From: Thermococcaceae archaeon
Lineage (GTDB): Archaea > Methanobacteriota_B > Thermococci > Thermococcales > Thermococcaceae
Length of the DNA: 6,568 nucleotides
Direction: 5' to 3'
Assembly (NCBI GenBank): GCA_026986455.1
Contig: JALSON010000360.1
Location: 1 to 6,568, forward strand
Every line of letters begins with the position of its first letter. The stretch's first letter is position 1. Under the pieces are notes generated by a model. The model was given only the letters and a program-made list of their open reading frames with translations. It made no database searches and was not told the origin of the DNA. The position numbers were made by a program, and so were the translations under genes. Below, piece after piece: positions 5,245-6,568 of this stretch.

Positions 5245-6000
5245 ATGTTGGCTAAGAGGATTATCGCGGCTTTGGACATAAGGGAAGGGAGAGTTGTTAA
5301 GGGAATAAAGTTTCAGAACATTCGCGACGCTGGAGATCCAGTAGAGCTGGCGAAGCGCTACGAGGAGGAGGGGATAGACGAGATAGTATTCCTCGACATT
5401 ACGGCATCTTACGAGAAAAGAAGAATTCTCTTCGATTTGGTGAAGCGCATTGCGGAGGAGATTTACGTCCCCTTCACGGTTGGCGGGGGCATCAAGAGCG
5501 TTGAGGAGATCAGGGAGATAATAAAGAGCGGCGCCGATAAGGTCTTCCTGAATACGGCCGCAGTTGATAACCCTGAGCTCGTTAGGGAGACGGCGGAGGT
5601 CGTCGGGAGTGCAAATCTGGTCATAGCAATTGATGCAAAGTGGAACGGGAAGTTCTGGGAGGTCTATACCCACGGCGGGAGAAAGGCGAGGGGGATGGAT
5701 GCTGTGGAGTGGGCAAAGGAGGTTGAAAAACTTGGAGCCGGTGAGATTTTGCTCACGTCTATGGACACGGACGGAACGCAGGAGGGCTTTGACATACCCC
5801 TAACCAAGGCGATAGTCGAAGCCGTTGACATTCCAGTTATTGCCTCCGGGGGTGCCGGAAGCCCGGAGCACTTCTATGGGGCGTTTAAAATCGGCGCAAG
5901 CGCGGCTCTGGCCGCATCAATCTTCCACTATGGGAAATACACGGTTAGGGAGCTCAAGGAGTATCTGGCGGGGAGGGGTGTGAATGTCAGGCTTGAATGA
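5245..6000 (+). CDS. hisF: Imidazole glycerol phosphate synthase, cyclase subunit HisF
   Basis: HisF uses ammonia from HisH to convert PRFAR into imidazole-glycerol phosphate and AICAR, the latter returning to purine synthesis. The 251-aa barrel begins [20 protein letters not shown], with the two catalytic Asp residues at the exact family positions, Asp11 and Asp130 ([10 protein letters not shown]). TVGGGI (78-83), [13 protein letters not shown] (171-183), ASGGAG (200-205) and AASIFHYG (223-230) mark the phosphate sites and later strands. Most HisF proteins read PCLD before Asp11; here it is AALD. The frame is open from GTG 5236, but ATG 5245 gives the standard MLAKR start and sits after AGGTGAT. 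It follows the hisA stop as TGA-G-ATG and overlaps hisIE by 17 nt. Confidence 0.96.
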   Translation: MLAKRIIAALDIREGRVVKGIKFQNIRDAGDPVELAKRYEEEGIDEIVFLDITASYEKRRILFDLVKRIAEEIYVPFTVGGGIKSVEEIREIIKSGADKVFLNTAAVDNPELVRETAEVVGSANLVIAIDAKWNGKFWEVYTHGGRKARGMDAVEWAKEVEKLGAGEILLTSMDTDGTQEGFDIPLTKAIVEAVDIPVIASGGAGSPEHFYGAFKIGASAALAASIFHYGKYTVRELKEYLAGRGVNVRLE

Positions 6001-6568
6001 GCTTATGGGACAGGTTGACTGGAGGAAGAACAACGGGATTGTCCCGGTAATTGTGCAGAGCGTTGATGGGGAAGTTTTGACTTTAGCCTATATGAACGAG
6101 GAAGCGCTTAGGAAGACTTTAGAGACGGGCTATGCCCACTACTACTCAAGGAGTCAAAAGAGGATCAGGATGAAAGGCGAGGTCAGCGGGAACGTCCAAA
6201 AGGTGAAAGAGGTAAGGATAGACTGCGACAGCGACGCTTTGCTTCTAATAGTTGAGCAGGTCGGTGCAGCCTGCCACACCGGCAACTACTCCTGCTTCTA
6301 CAGGAAACTGGGGGAGCCCGAAAAAACGGTTGGCGGGATAGACTACTCTCTAACGGTGCTGAGGGAGCTTGAGGAGCTCATAAAACAGAGAAAAGAAAAG
6401 CCCGTCGAGGGTTCATACACCTCAAAGCTGTTCAGAGAGGGGAAGGAGGAGATATACAAGAAGTTCGGCGAGGAGGCGGTGGAAGTTCTGGTCGCTGAAG
6501 GAAGGGAGAGGATAATTTACGAAACGGCCGATTTGCTCTATCATCTGCTGGTTTTGCTGGCGTATAAT
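5984..6568 (+). CDS. hisIE: Bifunctional PR-AMP cyclohydrolase / PR-ATP pyrophosphatase HisIE (3' end outside window)
   Basis: The frame runs from ATG 5984 off the right edge: 195 codons, no stop. Residues 1-110 or so are the HisI domain, which opens the adenine ring of phosphoribosyl-[12 protein letters not shown] (34-42), YYSRSQ (53-58), KGEVSGN (64-70), the metal motif IDCDSDALL (79-87) and [12 protein letters not shown] (96-107). Cys81, Cys97 and Cys104 match the zinc ligands, and Asp80, Asp82 and Asp84 the magnesium site. From about 121 ([13 protein letters not shown]) to the end is an all-alpha HisE domain with [14 protein letters not shown] (159-172) and [13 protein letters not shown] (180-192), which removes pyrophosphate from PR-ATP. 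GGAGG at 5972-5976 is 7 nt before the ATG. The start lies 17 nt inside hisF; ATG 6005 is a weaker alternative. Confidence 0.93.
   Translation, partial: MSGLNELMGQVDWRKNNGIVPVIVQSVDGEVLTLAYMNEEALRKTLETGYAHYYSRSQKRIRMKGEVSGNVQKVKEVRIDCDSDALLLIVEQVGAACHTGNYSCFYRKLGEPEKTVGGIDYSLTVLRELEELIKQRKEKPVEGSYTSKLFREGKEEIYKKFGEEAVEVLVAEGRERIIYETADLLYHLLVLLAYN

Noticed and set aside
5206..5673. 155-aa minus-strand ORF inside hisF
   Set aside because: Antisense shadow of a conserved barrel enzyme with the expected catalytic residues on the plus strand.
5997..6040. ATG 5997 (ATGA overlap with hisF) as start of the last gene
   Set aside because: It is in a different frame from the HisI-like protein and yields no recognisable sequence.

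Overview
The window looks like chromosomal DNA from a hyperthermophilic euryarchaeon of the Thermococcales, most likely Thermococcus. The signs are an archaeal TATA box, GGAGG/GGTGAT ribosome sites about 7-8 nt before starts, heavy AGG/AGA/ATA codon use, Glu/Lys/Arg-rich proteins and tight gene overlaps. The genus is inferred from protein style and gene order; no search was run.

Layout. At the left edge (1-301, minus strand) is the 5' part of a ferritin-like/rubrerythrin-type protein that runs off the window. A divergent intergenic region follows, about 302-623, rich in inverted repeats. A plus-strand promoter (TATA box 574-581) precedes a strong ribosome site and a 33-codon ORF (624-725) whose last three sense codons are CAT CAT CAT (His-His-His) followed by TGA. 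From 798 to the right edge is a compact histidine operon, hisZ-hisG-hisD-hisB-hisH-hisA-hisF-hisIE, with hisIE cut off at the window end.

Function. HisG with HisZ makes phosphoribosyl-ATP; the HisI and HisE domains of HisIE carry out the next two hydrolytic steps; HisA isomerises the product; HisH and HisF convert it to imidazole-glycerol phosphate and AICAR; HisB dehydrates IGP; HisD performs the final double oxidation to histidine. The aminotransferase (HisC) and histidinol-phosphate phosphatase are not in the window. Coding genes overlap or are separated by 1-9 nt, so one transcript with translational coupling is likely.

The most interesting part is the leader. A promoter, a ribosome site and a short ORF ending in three His codons directly before a histidine operon is the arrangement of a his leader peptide. 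Such attenuation is well known in bacteria but, as far as I know, not established in archaea. The leader RNA also has mutually exclusive short hairpins and a weak hairpin followed by TTTT, and an 18-bp inverted repeat overlaps the TATA box. The mechanism is inference; the sequence elements are directly visible.
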